Notes: generated by a model from the letters alone, not told the origin. A DNA stretch of 64,000 nucleotides from Deinandra increscens subsp. villosa (GCA_039602395.1 JBCNJP010000006.1:17224952-17288951); one strand, 5' to 3'; numbered from the stretch's first letter, positions 21,709 to 35,767 are shown. Numbers and translations are program-made.

Positions 21709-24700
21709 ATTTATGCTAAAACACACCTAAAATCTTTTTGCAACTTTCCAGATATGATACATAAATGCAATACTAAATCAGACTCTATTTTTGTCTTTTG
21801 CGAGAAAGATCACAACTTGGGATCATATTGGACACTCAGTTTCGCACAGTTAACAAAGATAAGAATTAAAGAAATAACTGAGCTCTCTCTAACACGAACT
21901 ATTTATACTTACCATTAAGTACAGTGTACCAATCAACGTACCATTGGTACGTTGACTCCATACCAATTGCTACGGACCTTGGTACGTACACCCTAAGACT
22001 CACTCAAACATCTCTGAACTAGATACAATACACGAGACACAAGGTAGCATAGAAATATGCTCTAACAAACTCCCCCTTAACGAGTAGTGTATCTATCTAT
22101 CTATCTATCTATCCAACTAAACTTCAGTCTCCAATCTTCAGCATTGCTGCATTTGATCTTCAACTTGAAATCTTGTCAGAAATAGAGCTTGCATGGCTGG
22201 ATCATTATTGAACACTCTTTGAGCTCCAAGAGTCACTTGTGAAAGATACTTCATACTCCCCCTTTCACGAGTCTTGTCACATAGAATAACCTGCAATTTC
22301 AGAACACAGAAACGTGGCTTTCCTTTTCTTTTGAAAATGAATTTAATCTTGGCGCATAACTTCTATTCGAGAATCCAAGATATAGTTTTGAAATCATAAT
22401 TTTGTATCTTGTATCGATCGGCCGAAAACATATTAGAAACAAAATCTTTTTGAGTTTTTGAAACTATAAATCAAAAGACACTGAAAATCGTTTTGATTTT
22501 TCTAAATTTATGCTAAAACTCACATAAAATCTTTTTGCAACTTTCCAGATATGATACATAAATGCAATACTAAATCAGACACTATTTATGTCTTTTGCGA
22601 GAAAGATCACAATTTGGAATCATATTGGACACTCAGTTTCACACAGTTAACAAAGATAAGAATGACAGAACTAACTGATCTCTCTCAAACACGAACTATT
22701 TATACTTACCATTAAGTACAGCGTACCAATCAACGTACCATTGGTACCTTGACTCCACACCAACTGGTACGGACCTTGGTACATACAACCTAAGACTCAC
22801 TCAAACAACTCTAATCTAGATAAAATACACGAGACACAAGGTAGTATAGGAATATGCCCTAACAAACTCCCTCTTAACGTGTAATGTATCTATCTATCTA
22901 TCTATCCAACTAAACTTCAGTCTCCAACCTTCAGCATTGCTGCATTTGATCTTCAACTTGAAATCTTGTCAGAAATAGAGCTTGCATGGCTGGATCATTC
23001 TTGAAAACTCTTTTAGCTCCAAGAGTCACTTGTGAAAGATACTTCATACTCCCCCTTTCACGAGTCTTGTCACATAAAATAACCTGCAATTTCAGAACAC
23101 AGAAACGTGGCTTTCCTTTTCTTTTAAAAATGAATTTAATCTTGGCGCATAACTTCTATTCGAGAATCCAAGATATAGTTTTTAAATCATAATTGTGTAT
23201 ATTGTATCGATCGGTCGAAAACAAATTAGAAACAAAATCTTTTTGAGTTTTTGAAACTATAAATCATAAGACACTGAAAAAACTTTTTAATTTTTCTAAT
23301 TTATGCTAAAACACACCTAAAATCTTTTTGCACTTTTCCAGATATGATACATAATTGAAATACTAAATCAGACACTATTTTTGTCTTTTCCGAGAAAGAT
23401 CACAACTTGGGATCATATTGGACACTTAGTTTCGCACAGTTAACAGAGATAATAATGACAGAACTAACTGACCTCTCTCTAACACGAACTATTTATACTT
23501 ACCATTAAATACAGTGTACCAATCAACGTACCATTGGTACGTTGACTCCATACCAACTGGTACGGACCTTGGTACGTACACCCTAAGACTCACTCAAATA
23601 GCTCTGATCTAGATACAATACACGAGACACAAGGTAGCATAGAAATATGCTATAACAAACTCCTCCTTAACGTGTAGTGTATCTATCTATCTATCTATCC
23701 AACTAAACTTCAGTCTTTAATCTTCAGCATTGTTGCATTTGATCTTCAAATTGAAATCTTGTCAGAAATAGAGCTTGCATGGCTGGATCATTCTTGAACA
23801 CTCTTTGAGCTCCAAGAGTCACTTGTGAAAGATACTTCATACTCCCCCTTTCACCATGCTCAACTAGTCACATAAAATAACCTGTAATTTCAGAAGACAG
23901 AAACGCGACTTTCCTTTTCTTTTGAAAATTATTTTAATCTTGGCGCAAAACTTCTATTCGAGAATCCAAGATATAGTTTTGAATTCATAATTTTGTATCT
24001 TGTATCGATCGGTCGAAAACAAATTAGAAACAAATCTTTTTGAGTTTTTGAAACTTTAAATCAAAAGACACTGAAAATCTTTTTGATTTTTCTAAATTTA
24101 TGCAAAAACACACCTAAAATCTTTTTGCAATTTTCCAGATGTGAAACATAAATGCAATACTGAATCAGACACTATTTTTGTCTTTTGCGAGAAAGATCAC
24201 AACTTGGGATCATATTGGACACTCAGTTTCACACAGTTAACAGAGATAAGAATGACAGGACTAACTGATCTCTCTTTAACACGAACTATTTATACATAAC
24301 ATTAAGTACAGCGTACCAATCAACGTACCATTGGTACGTTGACTCCATACCAACTGGTACGGACCTTGGTACGTACAACCTAAGACTCACTCAAACAGCT
24401 CTGATATAGATATAATAGACGAGACAGAAGGTAGCATAGGAATATGCTCTAACAAACTCCCCCTTAACGTGTAATGTATCTATCTATCTATCTATCCAAC
24501 TAAACTTCAGTCTCCAATCTTCAGCATTGCTGCATCTGATCTTCATCTGGAAATCTTGTCAGAAATAGAGCTTGCATGGCTGGATCATTCTTGAACACTC
24601 TTTGAGCTCCAAGATTCACTTGTGAAAGATACTTCGTACTCGCCCTTTCACGAGTCTTGTCACATAGAATAACCTGCAATTTCAGAACACAGAAACGTGG

Positions 24701-27399
24701 CTTTCCTTTTCTTTTGAAAATGAATTTAATCTTGGCGCATAACTTCTATTCGAGAATCCAAGATATAGTTTTGAAATCATAATTTTGTATCTTGTATCGA
24801 TCGATCGAAAACAAATTAGAAACAAAATCTTTTTGAGTTTCTGAAACTATAAATCAAAAGAAACTGAAAATCTTTTTGATTTTTCTAATTTATGCTAAAA
24901 CACCCCTAAAATCTTTTTGCAACTTTCCAGATATGATACATAAATGCAATACTAAATCAGACACTATTTATGTCTTTTGCGAGAAAGATCACAACTTGGA
25001 ACCATATTGGACACTCAGTTTCACACAGTTAACAGAGATAAGAATGACAGAACTAACTGAGCTCTCTCTAACACGGACTATTTATACTTACCATTAAGTA
25101 CAATGTACCAATCAACGTACCATTGGTACGTTGACTCCATACCAACTGGTACGGACCTTGGTACGTACACCCTAAGACTCACTCAAACAGCTCTGATCTA
25201 GATACAATACACGAGACACAAGGTAGCATAGAAATATGCTATAACAAACTTCCCCTTAACGTGTAGTGTATCTATCTATCTATCTATCCAACTAAACTTC
25301 AGTCTCCAATCTTCAGCATTGCTGCATTTGATCTTCAACTTGAAATCTTTTCAGAAATTGAGCTTGCATGGCTGGACCATTCTTGAACACTCTTTGAGCT
25401 CCAAGAGTCACTTGTGAAAGATACTTCATACTCCCCCTTTCACCATGCTCAACTAGTCATATAGAATAACCTGCAATTTCAGAAGACAGAAACGCGACTT
25501 TCCTTTTCTTTTGAAAATTATTTTAATCTTGGCGCAAAACTTCTATTCGAGAATCCAAGATATAGTTTTGAATTCATAATTTTGTATCTTATATCGATCG
25601 GTCGAAAACAAATTAGAAACAAGATCTTTTTGAGTTTTTTGAAACTTTAAATCAAAAGACACTGAAAATCTTTTTGATTTTTCTAAATTTATCCTAAAAC
25701 ACACCTAAAATCTTTTTGCAATTTTCCAGATGTGAAACATAAATGCAATACTTAATCAGACACTATTTTTGTCTTTTACGAGAAAGATCACAACTTGGGA
25801 TCATATTGGACACTCAGTTTCACACAGTTAACAGAGATAAGAATGACAGAACTAACTGATCTCTCTCTAACACGAACTATTTATACTTACCATTAAGTAC
25901 AACGTACCAATCAACGTACCATTGGTACGTTGACTCCACACCAACTTGTACGGACCTTGGTACGTACACCCTAAGGCTCACTCAAACAGCTTTGATCTAG
26001 ATACAATACACGAGACACAAGGTAGCATAGGAATATGATCTAACAAACTCCCCTTAACGTGTAAAGTATGTATCTATCTATCTATGCAACTAAACTTCAG
26101 TCTCCAATCTTCAGCATTGCTGCATCTGATATTCAACTTGAAATCTTGTCAGAACTAGAGCTTGCATGGCTGGATCATTCTTGAACACTCTTTGAGCTCC
26201 AATATTCACTTGTGAAATATACTTCATACTCCCCTTTTCACGAGTCTTGTCACATAGAATAACCTGCAATTTCAGAAGACTGAAACGCGGGTTTCCTTTT
26301 TTTGAAAATTAATTTAATCTTGGCGGAAAACTTCTATTCGAGAATCCATGATATAGTTTTGAAATCATAATTTTGTATCTTGTATCGATCGGTCGAAAAC
26401 AAATTAGAAACAAAATCTTTTTGAGTTTTTGAAACTATAAATCAAAAGAAACTGAAAATCTTTTTGATTTTTCTAATTTATGCTAAAACACACCTAAAAT
26501 ATTTTTGCAATTTTCCAGATATGATACATAAATGCAATTCTAAATCAGACACTATTTTTGTCTTTTGCGAGAAAGATCACAACTTGTGATCATATTGGAC
26601 ACTCAGTTTCGCACAGTTAACAGAGATAAGAATGACAGAACTAACTGAGCTCTCTCTAACACGAACTATTTATACTTACCATTAAATACAGTGTACCAAT
26701 CAACGTACCATTGGTACGTTGACTCCATACCAACTGGTACGGACCTTGGTAAGTACACCCTAAGACTCAATCAAACAGCTCTGATCTAGATACAATACAC
26801 GAGACACAAGGTAGCATAGGAATATGCTCTAACAAACTCTCCCTTAACGTGTAATGTATCTATCTATCTATCTATCTATCTATCCAACTAAATTTCAGTC
26901 TCCAATCTTCAGCATTGCTGCATCTGATCTTCAGTTTAAAATCTTGTCAGAAATAGAGCTTGCATGGCTGGATCATTCTTGAACACTCTTTGTGCTCCAA
27001 GATTCACTTGTGAAAGACACTTCATACTCCCCCTTTCACGAGTCTTGTCACATAGAATAACCTGCAATTTCAGAACACAGAAACTTGGCTTTCCTTTTCT
27101 TTTGAAAATGAATTTAATCTTGGCGCAAAACTTCTATTCGAGAATCCAAGATATAGTTTTGAAATCATAATTTTGTATCTTGTATCGATCGGCCGAAAAC
27201 AAATTAGTAACAAAATCTTTTTGAGTTTTTGATACTATAAATCAAAAGACATTGAAAATCTTTTTGATTTTTCTAAATTTATGCTAAAACTCACCTAAAA
27301 TCTTTTTGCAATTTTCCAGATATGAAACATAAATGCAATACTTAATCAGACACAATTTTTGTCTTTTGCGAGAAAGATCACAACTTGGGATCATATTGG
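21709..27399 (-). repeat. LTR-derived tandem array, right block (about 7 units of 795 bp)
   Basis: The AACCTGCA landmark recurs at 22288, 23081, 23879, 24671, 25468, 26261 and 27059, that is every 792-798 bp. Minus-strand content of a unit: about 555 bp of AT-rich 3' non-coding DNA with repeated AAAAAGATTTT phrases, a TATC/GATA microsatellite, the purine tract AAGGGGGAG, then LTR start TGTTAGAGCATATTCC, GTACCA-type inverted repeats, TATAAATAG and the start of the transcribed region. The LTR part is cut after CTGAGTGT in every unit and fused to CCAATATGATCCC. The 5' LTR of D (41791-42147) shows the uncut version, and 27400 onward shows the uncut non-coding version. Units carry no gene. Confidence 0.92.
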
Positions 27400-28475
27400 A
27401 CATAACATGCTGAACTACACTTCAATTTCAATTCTTTCAGCACACAAGTCATGTCGATTGCTGGTATAGTTTGTCCATCTTAAACTCAGGAAAAATCATA
27501 CTCATAACATCTGGATATGTTATTGTATTGATTATATTTGCTTTGATCGGTGTACCCACACTATCAAACATACTCATATATGTTTTTGCTTATCACACTT
27601 TGTGACTTCACTTGTGATTTAACACATAACAAATTAATTCATGATATTTTCAACTGTGTTCCATGCAAAAAGAAATAAGAACGGTAAATCGTCTACCTTA
27701 AGGTCGATCTTTCGATACGCAGATAAGGCCTCGGATTTAACAAAATAAGAAAATAAAAACAAGCTGAAATTGTATAACCCAACAACAATCAGGTTGGTAC
27801 TCCTGTACACGCAGAGAATGTCCGGTGAGTTATACAAAACACCAAAGAAAATAAAGCAAAAGGTCAAACGAACAACAATCAGGTAGATCTTTCGATACGC
27901 AAAGAAAGTCCGATCTTTTGACAAAATAAAGAAAATCAAACAAGTTTAAATTTTTGCAAAATGAACACATGTATACAGAGTGACTTCTCATTTTCTTTTG
28001 CACATATCTTTTCAATATCTCAAAATACGCATCAACATGTTGTCCACTTGGTCAAGCATTATTATTTAATGTATATCACATCTGAAAATTTTCTGATTAA
28101 ATGGCGAGCCTACCAAGCACATTGAACAATGATCTTATGGCTTTTTCATCTATTTTATCCATGAGCCAGACACGTAAGCCAATGTACCATCATTTCCCAA
28201 TTATGTTGGATTAATTTCTCATTTTTCAATGTTTTTTTATTTTTCCATTTTTAATGTTTTTGTATTTTTCCATTTTCTCCCCCTTAAAATGAAAACTCTA
28301 TTTTTAGATTTTTATTTTAACAAAAACACAAAGACACTATTTTTGGTTTCAATTTTGTCGCCCTAAACTACATAAGGAATATAAAAGAATGAAAATTGAC
28401 CTATCAATACGGATACCTTACACGTTAAGTTCTCAGAAAAACTACAGTTTTGTAAGATGAACCATTGAATTTAAG
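27400..28475 (-). other. 3' non-coding region of element D
   Basis: Lies between the end of D gag and the first array unit. No pol remains, so D lost pol or never had it here. At 28272-28285 the minus strand reads TTAAGGGGGAGAA, a purine tract of the kind copia elements carry. A degenerate three-copy repeat fills 27690-27955. Confidence 0.65.
27690..27955. repeat. Degenerate tandem repeat, three units of about 90-100 bp
   Basis: AGGTAGATCTTTCGATACGC-like starts at about 27700, 27790 and 27880 are each followed by an ACAAAATAAGAAAAT-like stretch; AACAACAATCAGGT sits at two unit boundaries. The middle copy is the most diverged. Short open frames here are chance. Confidence 0.65.
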
Positions 28476-30030
28476 TTACGCAGGAAACTTCACTATCAGC
28501 AACTGCTTGAAGCTTTGAACTTCACCATTACCAACAGGTTTTCTTGAAGTACCTGCACACTGGACAAAACAATTAGATTTCAAAGGGCCCAAAGCACACA
28601 GCTTCTGATCGGCCAGTGTCTTTAATAAAATTACTTGCAGTCGTGCTGACCGACTTAGGTCGCCACTGCATTTTTGATTTTTCAGAATGAACCGAGTCAT
28701 CATCACTTGAGTCAAATTTGAAAAATTATTTCTTTTTAGATTGAAATGGTGAAGGTGTTGACTCAGTAAAAACTTTGCCATGTATATCAATAAATGTGGC
28801 AGATTTTCCAGAAAAAAGATCGATTTGCTATTTCAGGACAATCTCGTGCCATGTGTCCACGCTGGCGACATATAGCACAAACGATATGATCGTTTAGTCT
28901 TGGATTTGCCCTGAAATGCATGATACGTTCATCAGACTCAAATTCAACATAAAAATCATCAAAGACTTGAAAACGATTAGAATGAACCCATTGTGAAGTA
29001 GGACTTCGAGGAGTAATATTGGAACCAGAGGACGAAGATTCTTTGATCTGTTGACCATCTCTAGAAGAACCTTCAGAAATACCCTTCTTCTGATTTTGAC
29101 CTCTTAATCCTTTTTCTATTGTAGACATGAACACGTGGGCCAAATGATAAATTTGATCTAAACTTGTGTCCTTCGTTTCAATCTGAACTTTCTTTGTCAC
29201 AGGTTTGTTTCCTTTCTTCTCAAAGTGCTTCCAAACCTGAAACTTTATAACCTGGTAGCTTTGTCGGATCAACTTGAGAACCCGAGGGACCAGCTTTAGC
29301 AGCTTGATTGAAGAAGCTCTGATATCTTTTAATTTGTTAGCTTCGACCAACTTTGCAGCAACAACCTCATCATTCAACTGCTTTTCATCTTTGTCAACCT
29401 TCTTGCCAGCAGAAATAATTCCCTCTTTAGAAATAAACCCTCCAGAAACAAACTTTGATGATGATTTATCAATCAAGCTTTCCTCTTTTTCCACTACCTT
29501 CTTCACTTTCTTGGATTCCTTCAAATCAGATTTACCAACAGCAAACTTAGAATAATCTTGAGTTGTATTCGGAGTATTTAAATCAACAGTAGACTCTGTT
29601 TAAATCACTGGATTTGGAATTTGATTAAAGTCTTCTCCTCCAAATACCTTCATGAAATTATCATCTTGACACAAATAACTTGCAAAAGAATGTGAATTCT
29701 TCAAGTTATGTAATTGGCGGTTAACATCCAAAATTCAACATTCAAATCTGCTATTATCTTCTGTGCCTTAGCCACAACCTTTTCTAGATTGAATCAACTT
29801 CTCAGATGTGCTGTTATATAAAGACTTTTCTCTTCGTATACCATCATGAGCTGCATACACCTCTTGTGTAATTTTATCTACCCTTTCCTTATAGGTCTCA
29901 ACATTTTTTGTCAACAAGGTGTTTTCCTTTCTCAGACTTAAGACTTTATCTTGTAATTCAGACTAAACTATTTGATATTGAGTTCTTTCAGCAGTAACTT
30001 CATCAAATGTTTTTTGAAGTTCATCATTAG
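28476..30030 (-). pseudogene. gag: Element D gag, C-terminal half (broken)
   Basis: Continuation of D gag below the solo LTR. It opens with Glu/Lys/Leu-rich coiled-coil coding broken by stops, then a 245-residue open stretch (29524-28787) with zinc knuckle CAICRQRGHMARDC (CX2CX4HX4C), then a further open piece to 28476 in another frame. It pairs with the N-terminal half at 30411-32229. Non-functional. Confidence 0.8.
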
Positions 30031-30415
30031 TGTTGGCCCAGAAACAACAACCAAGCACGATATCGTAAACATAAACAAGTGCGGAAACCTTGTTTTGAGT
30101 GATTCGAGAAGAAGATGATGAAAAAGACAAGATTTAAGATGAAGAACAAGCAACACAATCAAGTCTTGAATGAAGAACAATCAATCTTTTTAAAAATTGA
30201 GTTTGCGATCGTAAATGTATAGAGAAAACAGAAAATCGTAAATAGAAAACATATATTAATCATAAACACTTGGGTATTTATATAACCCTTACAAAAGCCC
30301 TAATGGAAATCGTAAACCCATAAGCCCAATAAGCCCAAACCATAAACATACTTAGCCCAAAACAAGTAAGCCCAATCTAATGTTCATGCCTCATAATGTA
30401 TAGCCCAACAATTAG
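30026..30415 (-). mobile_element. Solo LTR C1 with 5-bp target duplication
   Basis: A 380-bp LTR (30031-30410) reads TGTTGGGC...GGCCAACA on the minus strand, the short inverted termini usual for copia. Both sides carry ATTAG (30026-30030 and 30411-30415), a perfect target duplication. It interrupts D gag. A full element once sat here and was reduced by LTR-LTR recombination, or the solo form was made directly. Confidence 0.93.
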
Positions 30416-32229
30416 ATTTCTTAAGCACTTTTACCCTTGTTGTAGAATTCTGAAACAAATTATCGAAATCTTCATAAACATCTTTTGCTTGAAACTTGTA
30501 TTCTTCAACTTCCTTAACCAACTTTTCATTCTCAGCAGTTAACTTGACAATCTTTGTCATGAACTCATTCATTCTTATGTTGAAGTTGTAATTTCTGTTG
30601 ATCATTTTAAATACACCCTTCTGACAACTGTTTCTGAAATTCTTCTAACTCTTCCAACATCAAACTCTTTTCTTTGAGTAACTTCTCATTTGTATTGCAA
30701 ATTTCATTAAAACTTTCACATTTCTTTGTGTAACCTTCCAATTCTTCATCTTTTCTTTTGATTTCAACAAACTGATATTCATTTTCCTTTAGCAAACTTT
30801 GAATTCGAATATCCTTTTGTGAATAAAATTCACATACGGATTCATACCCAGCTATGTCAGATTCACTTGATTCAGATCCAGATTCACTCGATTCAACTTG
30901 AATAGTGGCCATAAAAGCTGATTCATCGGGAAAATCTTTAGACCAATCATAGCCTTCTTTTGCCACCATTGCTTTTGCTTCGTTACTTTGAGCATGTGCA
31001 GCAGAATTACTCTTTTCAGATGAAGATGGAGATTAATTGCATTCACGAGCACAATGTCCAAATTTGGAACATTTAAAACATTTCAGCTTTGATTTATCCA
31101 AACCAAGTTTCCCTTCTGGGCTGAAAGAATTCTTTCAATGTTTCTTCATGAATCGTCTACCCTTTCCAGCAACCATCGCAAACTGCTAATGTAAATCTAA
31201 TTCATTTAGATTATCATCATGCTAACATTGTAAGTCAGTTGCAGTCAAATCAGCTTTACCAATTTTACTAAAGACTGATCCACAAGAAGATGCTATAAAA
31301 GCAGAGAATAATGAAACTAAATCTTCAGCTGTTGAAATAAGATTTGAATGATTTGTTGATTTAGCAGGAATAGAGAAACTACAGCCTGAAGAAGAACTAG
31401 ACTTATCATATCTTCCAGCAATCAAAGCTGTTGGAGCAGGAATTAAACTTGAACCCGAATATGACTTTGATTTAGCATTCATAGTAGCTGAATTATCTCA
31501 ATAATATAATTCTAGATTCTGATTTAGATTAGGTGTAGATCTTTTCACCCTCATTTCTAATTCACGAGCTTTCAACTTTCCTGTTAACTTGTGGAAGGAC
31601 CATCTAGAGTAATCATTATCATGTGTCAATAACAAAACATAATTTTCCCAGTTGGTCGGTAAAGCTTCCGGAAAATTTTCTTTTAACTCATCATCCATTT
31701 TTGTAACGTTCAGTTAACCCAGTCTACTAACAAGATGTGAAAATCTAGAAACCAAATATGAAATACTTTCTTATTCACAATGTTGTAAGTTGTCAAATTC
31801 CTTGAGTAATACTTTCTTTCGACTTTTCTGATACTATTCATTTCCAGCACACCTATCTTTTAATGCATCCCACAATGTTTTAGATGTTGTGAAAGTTTTA
31901 AACTGATGCAAAAGTTCTCTTGGTAATGCCATCATGAGATTACCATATGTTTTCTTTTCTCGAGCATAAACTTTCCTTTCATCAGCATCAAGATCACTAC
32001 GCATGACCGGTTCTCCATTTTTCATAGGATACATATAATCTTGTTCAATCAGTATCCATAGGTCAATATCAGGAGCACTGATATAGGATTCAAAACGTTG
32101 CTTCCAATTATGATAATCCTCCAATCATAACAATTTGGAAACTTTATGGTTTGTTCCAATTTCATTATCATAATTCATCAAGTTTTGTATTGAAGATTGC
32201 ACGTCTGCCAATGCGTGAAAATCAGACAT
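30411..32229 (-). pseudogene. gag: Element D gag, N-terminal half, copy 1 (broken)
   Basis: ATG at 32229, but an in-frame stop follows within about 40 codons, just before the EDYHNWKQRF stretch. Recognisable parts: UBN2-like region (32124-31834), LPTNWE (31640 region), zinc knuckle CFKCSKFGHCAREC (about 31050-31092) followed at once by a stop, Ser/Glu-rich segment and coiled coil (30969-30607). Nearly identical to 39312-41128, with the same stops, so it was dead before the duplication. Confidence 0.85.
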
Positions 32230-32437
32230 ATTTTGAAAGCTTCGAGTGCAAAAACAAAGATCTTAGAATCTGTTATTGAAGATCAAATCTGAATGAACAA
32301 TGTAGATCCCGTTGAGATAGTCGTTTTAAGTAGTTATGGCTCTCGTAAAGGTTTACGACACAAAAATTGTGACACTTTTAGTAAACGACAATATACTGTC
32401 AGCGTACCAAACTTCCTCTCAGCGTACCAGAACTTTT
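32230..32437 (-). other. Partial 5' leader of element D, copy 1
   Basis: Matches 41129-41336 upstream of the other gag copy. The match ends at CAGAACTTTTCA. Beyond it the sequence belongs to the 3' side of element E pol, so 32437/32438 is a recombination junction. Confidence 0.8.
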
Positions 32438-32505
32438 CAATCGTAACTTAAACCAAAAGTAAGCAAACATAAAAGCAAAACTATGTACAAACAGTTTTGA
32501 TCAGA
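32438..32505 (-). other. Junction segment after element E pol
   Basis: About 70 bp downstream of the E pol stop, with no further E sequence (polypurine tract or LTR) before the D leader begins. Confidence 0.6.
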
Positions 32506-35500
32506 TCATTCCTCGAAGGCAATCATCCTTAGGCCTTCAACACACATTTCAAAATTTTGACGAGGAAAGGGTTTTGTGAAAAGGTCAGAAACATTTTGAT
32601 CTGAACTTACCTTTTCCAACTGAATCATCTTCCTATCATAGCAATCACGAATGAAATGTACCTTGATATTTATATGCTTTGTTTTGGAATGTTGAACAGG
32701 ATTCTTGACAATTTGCAGAGCAGCAACATTATCACAAAAGATTGGAGTATTAAGAAATTCCATACCGTAGTCAGTGAGCTGATTCTGAATCCATACTACC
32801 TGTGAGCATCCAGCTGATGCTGCCACATATTCAGCTTCTGCAGTTGACTTAGACACGGTATGCTGCTTCTTACTCTGCCATGAGAAGAGTCTGTCTCCCA
32901 AGTACTGCATCCACCAGTTGTTGATTTCCTGTCAAGATCACTACCTCCATAATCACTGTCAGTAAATGCAAATAATTAGAAATCAGTATTCTTTGGGTAC
33001 CAAAGTCCAAGCCGAGGCCTGCCCTTTAGATACCTAAAAATACGTTTAACAACAGCTAAATGAGAGAGTTTAGGATTAGCCTGGTAACGTGCACACACAC
33101 AAACTGCATGCATGATATCTGGCCTGTTTGCTGTTAGGTACATGAGTGACCCGATCATTAAAAGATACATATATTCACTCACTGGTTCCCCATCTGCATC
33201 TGCTGTCAGTAGAGGCTGGGATTCCATGGGAGTGAAGATGGGCTTGGAGTCTTACATCTTGTACTTTGCCAGAATCTCATTCACATATTTTGCTTGATGA
33301 ATGAGAATTCCAGATTCATCTTGTTTCACTTGTAATGCCAGGAAAAAGTTCATCTCCCCTTGATCACTCATCTCAAATTTCATTCTCATGATTTCCTCAA
33401 ATTCGGTGCATAATTCTTTATTTGTTGACCCGTAGATGATGTCATCCACATACACTTGCACCATGATGATATCATCATTCACCTTCTTTCTCAATAGAGT
33501 TTGATCAACCACTCCCCTTGTATAACCATTTTCCACCAAATGCTTTGATAGAGTCTCATACCACGTGCGGGGAGCTTGATGCAAACCATATAAAGCTTTA
33601 TCCAGAAGATAGACATGATCTGGATTCTCTTCATCCACAAACCCTGGAGGTTGAGTCACATAAACTTCTTCATTCATTTTAGCATAAAGGAAGGTTGTCT
33701 TCACATCCATCTGATGCACAGTAAAGTTGAGATACGTTGCAACAGCAGGGAATATTCAAATTGTTTCCAATCTCGCCACTGGTGCATACACCTCATCATA
33801 ATCCACCCTGTAAACCTGTCTGTGACCTTGAACAATCAGCCTGGTTTTGTTCCTCACAATTACACTCGTATCATCTTCCTTGTTCTTATACAACCATCTT
33901 GTGGGTATAACATTTTTATCTTCTAGTCTTTCCACTAGACGCCACACTCCCAATTTTGAGAATTGATTCAGTTCATTGTGCATAGCCTCCATCAAACTCG
34001 GATCTTTAAGTGCTACCATCACGTTTGGAGGCTCTATTTGGGAGATAAAACATGAGTACATGCAGTGGTTGATGTCACCCGTGCCGGCTTCTAGTGGTGA
34101 CCCCTGCTGACATTGGTCCAACCACATTGCTGAGAGGATGATCTCTGTTGATTCTTGTCGTTTGAACATCTGGTACAGAAATAGAAACAAGCAGGTTAGT
34201 ATCACTTACATTATTATTCATACCTTGGATTTCTGACTCCTTCTGATCATCATGAGTTCTTGAAGATTCTGGAACATCCATAACATCTTCCTTAGGAGCT
34301 GCTGCTGATACACTGTCTCTAACATTTTCAACAAATGGCCTTACTTCAGGAGGTGGAGCAATGATGTCTTCTTCTTCTTCCAGACCAGGAAACATGCTTG
34401 AGTAGTTGAAACCTTCAAACAATGATCCATAATAAAAAATCCAGTCTGGTCCAGTTCCTGCATCAGTTGGATTGTCTTCCAACCAGTCAACATTGAATGC
34501 CTCAATTATCATTTTGGTGGTTTTGTTGTAGACACGATAAGCACTATTTGCAGAATACCCAACAAAGTAGCATTCATAAGCCTTTGCTTCGAATTTCCCC
34601 ACATCAGACTAAATTAGAACTGTGCAAGGACACCCGAAGGTCTTGAAGTACCCCCACCCTTGGTTTTTCTCCATAAATAATCTGATAAGGCGTCTTCTCA
34701 TGCCGCTTGTTCAAGAGTGCCCGATTCTGCACATAACAAGCAGTGTCGACTGCTTCGGCCCAAAAGAAAATTGGTAATCTTGCTTCACACAACATAGTTC
34801 TGGCAGCTACAATGAGTGTTTTGTTTCTTCTTTCAGCAACGCCATTCTGTTGAGGTGTGTATGGTGCACTGTACTGCCTTTCTATACCTTTTTCTCCACA
34901 GAACATATTCAATTCAGCATTCTTAAACTTTGTTCCGTTGTCTGATCTTATTGCCTTCACTTTCTTACTCATCAGATTCTCTATGAGACTAACGAACTAT
35001 TTCACTAGTTCTGGAGTTTCGTACTTGTTTGACAAAAAGAACACCCAAGTAAACTGAGAGAAGTCATCCACTATCACCAGACAATATGCGAACTTGCTGA
35101 TATCTAGTACTTGCATTGGGCCGAAGAGATCCATATGAAGTAGTTGCAACACAGACGAAATAGAGTTTGTCATTTTAGAGCGATGAGGTAACTTGTGCTG
35201 CTTCCCCTTAGCACATGCAACACGCTTCTCAATTGATGTGAAATCCTTGATTGGGAGATTTTGAACATGCTCTCCCTTTGCCAGCTTGTTCAGATTCTTC
35301 ATGTTAGCATGTCCCAAATGATGATACCATAACAATGCCAGATTTTCATTTTGCTTTGAAATAAGACAGGCCACATCAGATGGCGGAGGATTACCCATGT
35401 TGAGCAGATAAGAATTTGCTCTTCTTGGTGTACGCATCAAGATACACTCCTCAGGAATCTTGACTCCAGGCTTTAGGATGATACATTCCTTCTTATTGAA

Positions 35501-35767
35501 CAACACAAAATATTCTCGATCACAAATCTGCGAAACACTGAGCAGACTATGTGATAATTCTTCTACATAATGCACATCTGTGAACGTCAAGCTGCCATTC
35601 TTCATCACACCTTTCTTGCTGATCCTGCCACCTACTCCACCAGCAAAAGATACACCTCCTCCATTGAAATCTTCAACCTCTTCCAAAAGCGATAAATCTC
35701 CGGTCATATGTCGGGAGCAACCACTATCAACGTACCAGAGATTGTTGACAGTTCTTCTCGGTTGTCC
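32506..35767 (-). pseudogene. pol: Element C/E pol polyprotein (broken copia pol)
   Basis: All domains are present but split by several stops and frameshifts. Protease DSGCSRHMTG is near 35715; GAG-pre-integrase H-H-C-C in 35707-34997; integrase core with IRSDNGTKF and PQQNGVAERRNK (34972-34604); a stop separates these two parts. RT starts near 33900 (RWLYKNKEDD), with YVDDIIYGSTN near 33440. RNase H has AEAEYVAAS (32840 region). It ends in the usual copia C-terminus at 32506. A splice-acceptor-like TTGATTCATGTAG precedes the pol frame at 35768. Related to but clearly different from element A pol. Confidence 0.9.

Noticed and set aside
22986..27170. Recurrent 68-73 codon ORFs in the array units
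   Set aside because: Same reasoning: repeated non-coding DNA, with frames differing between units.
2424..27399. CRISPR-like or rDNA spacer repeats
   Set aside because: Unit length, the LTR content and the polypurine tract identify retrotransposon-derived DNA; no rRNA sequence is present.
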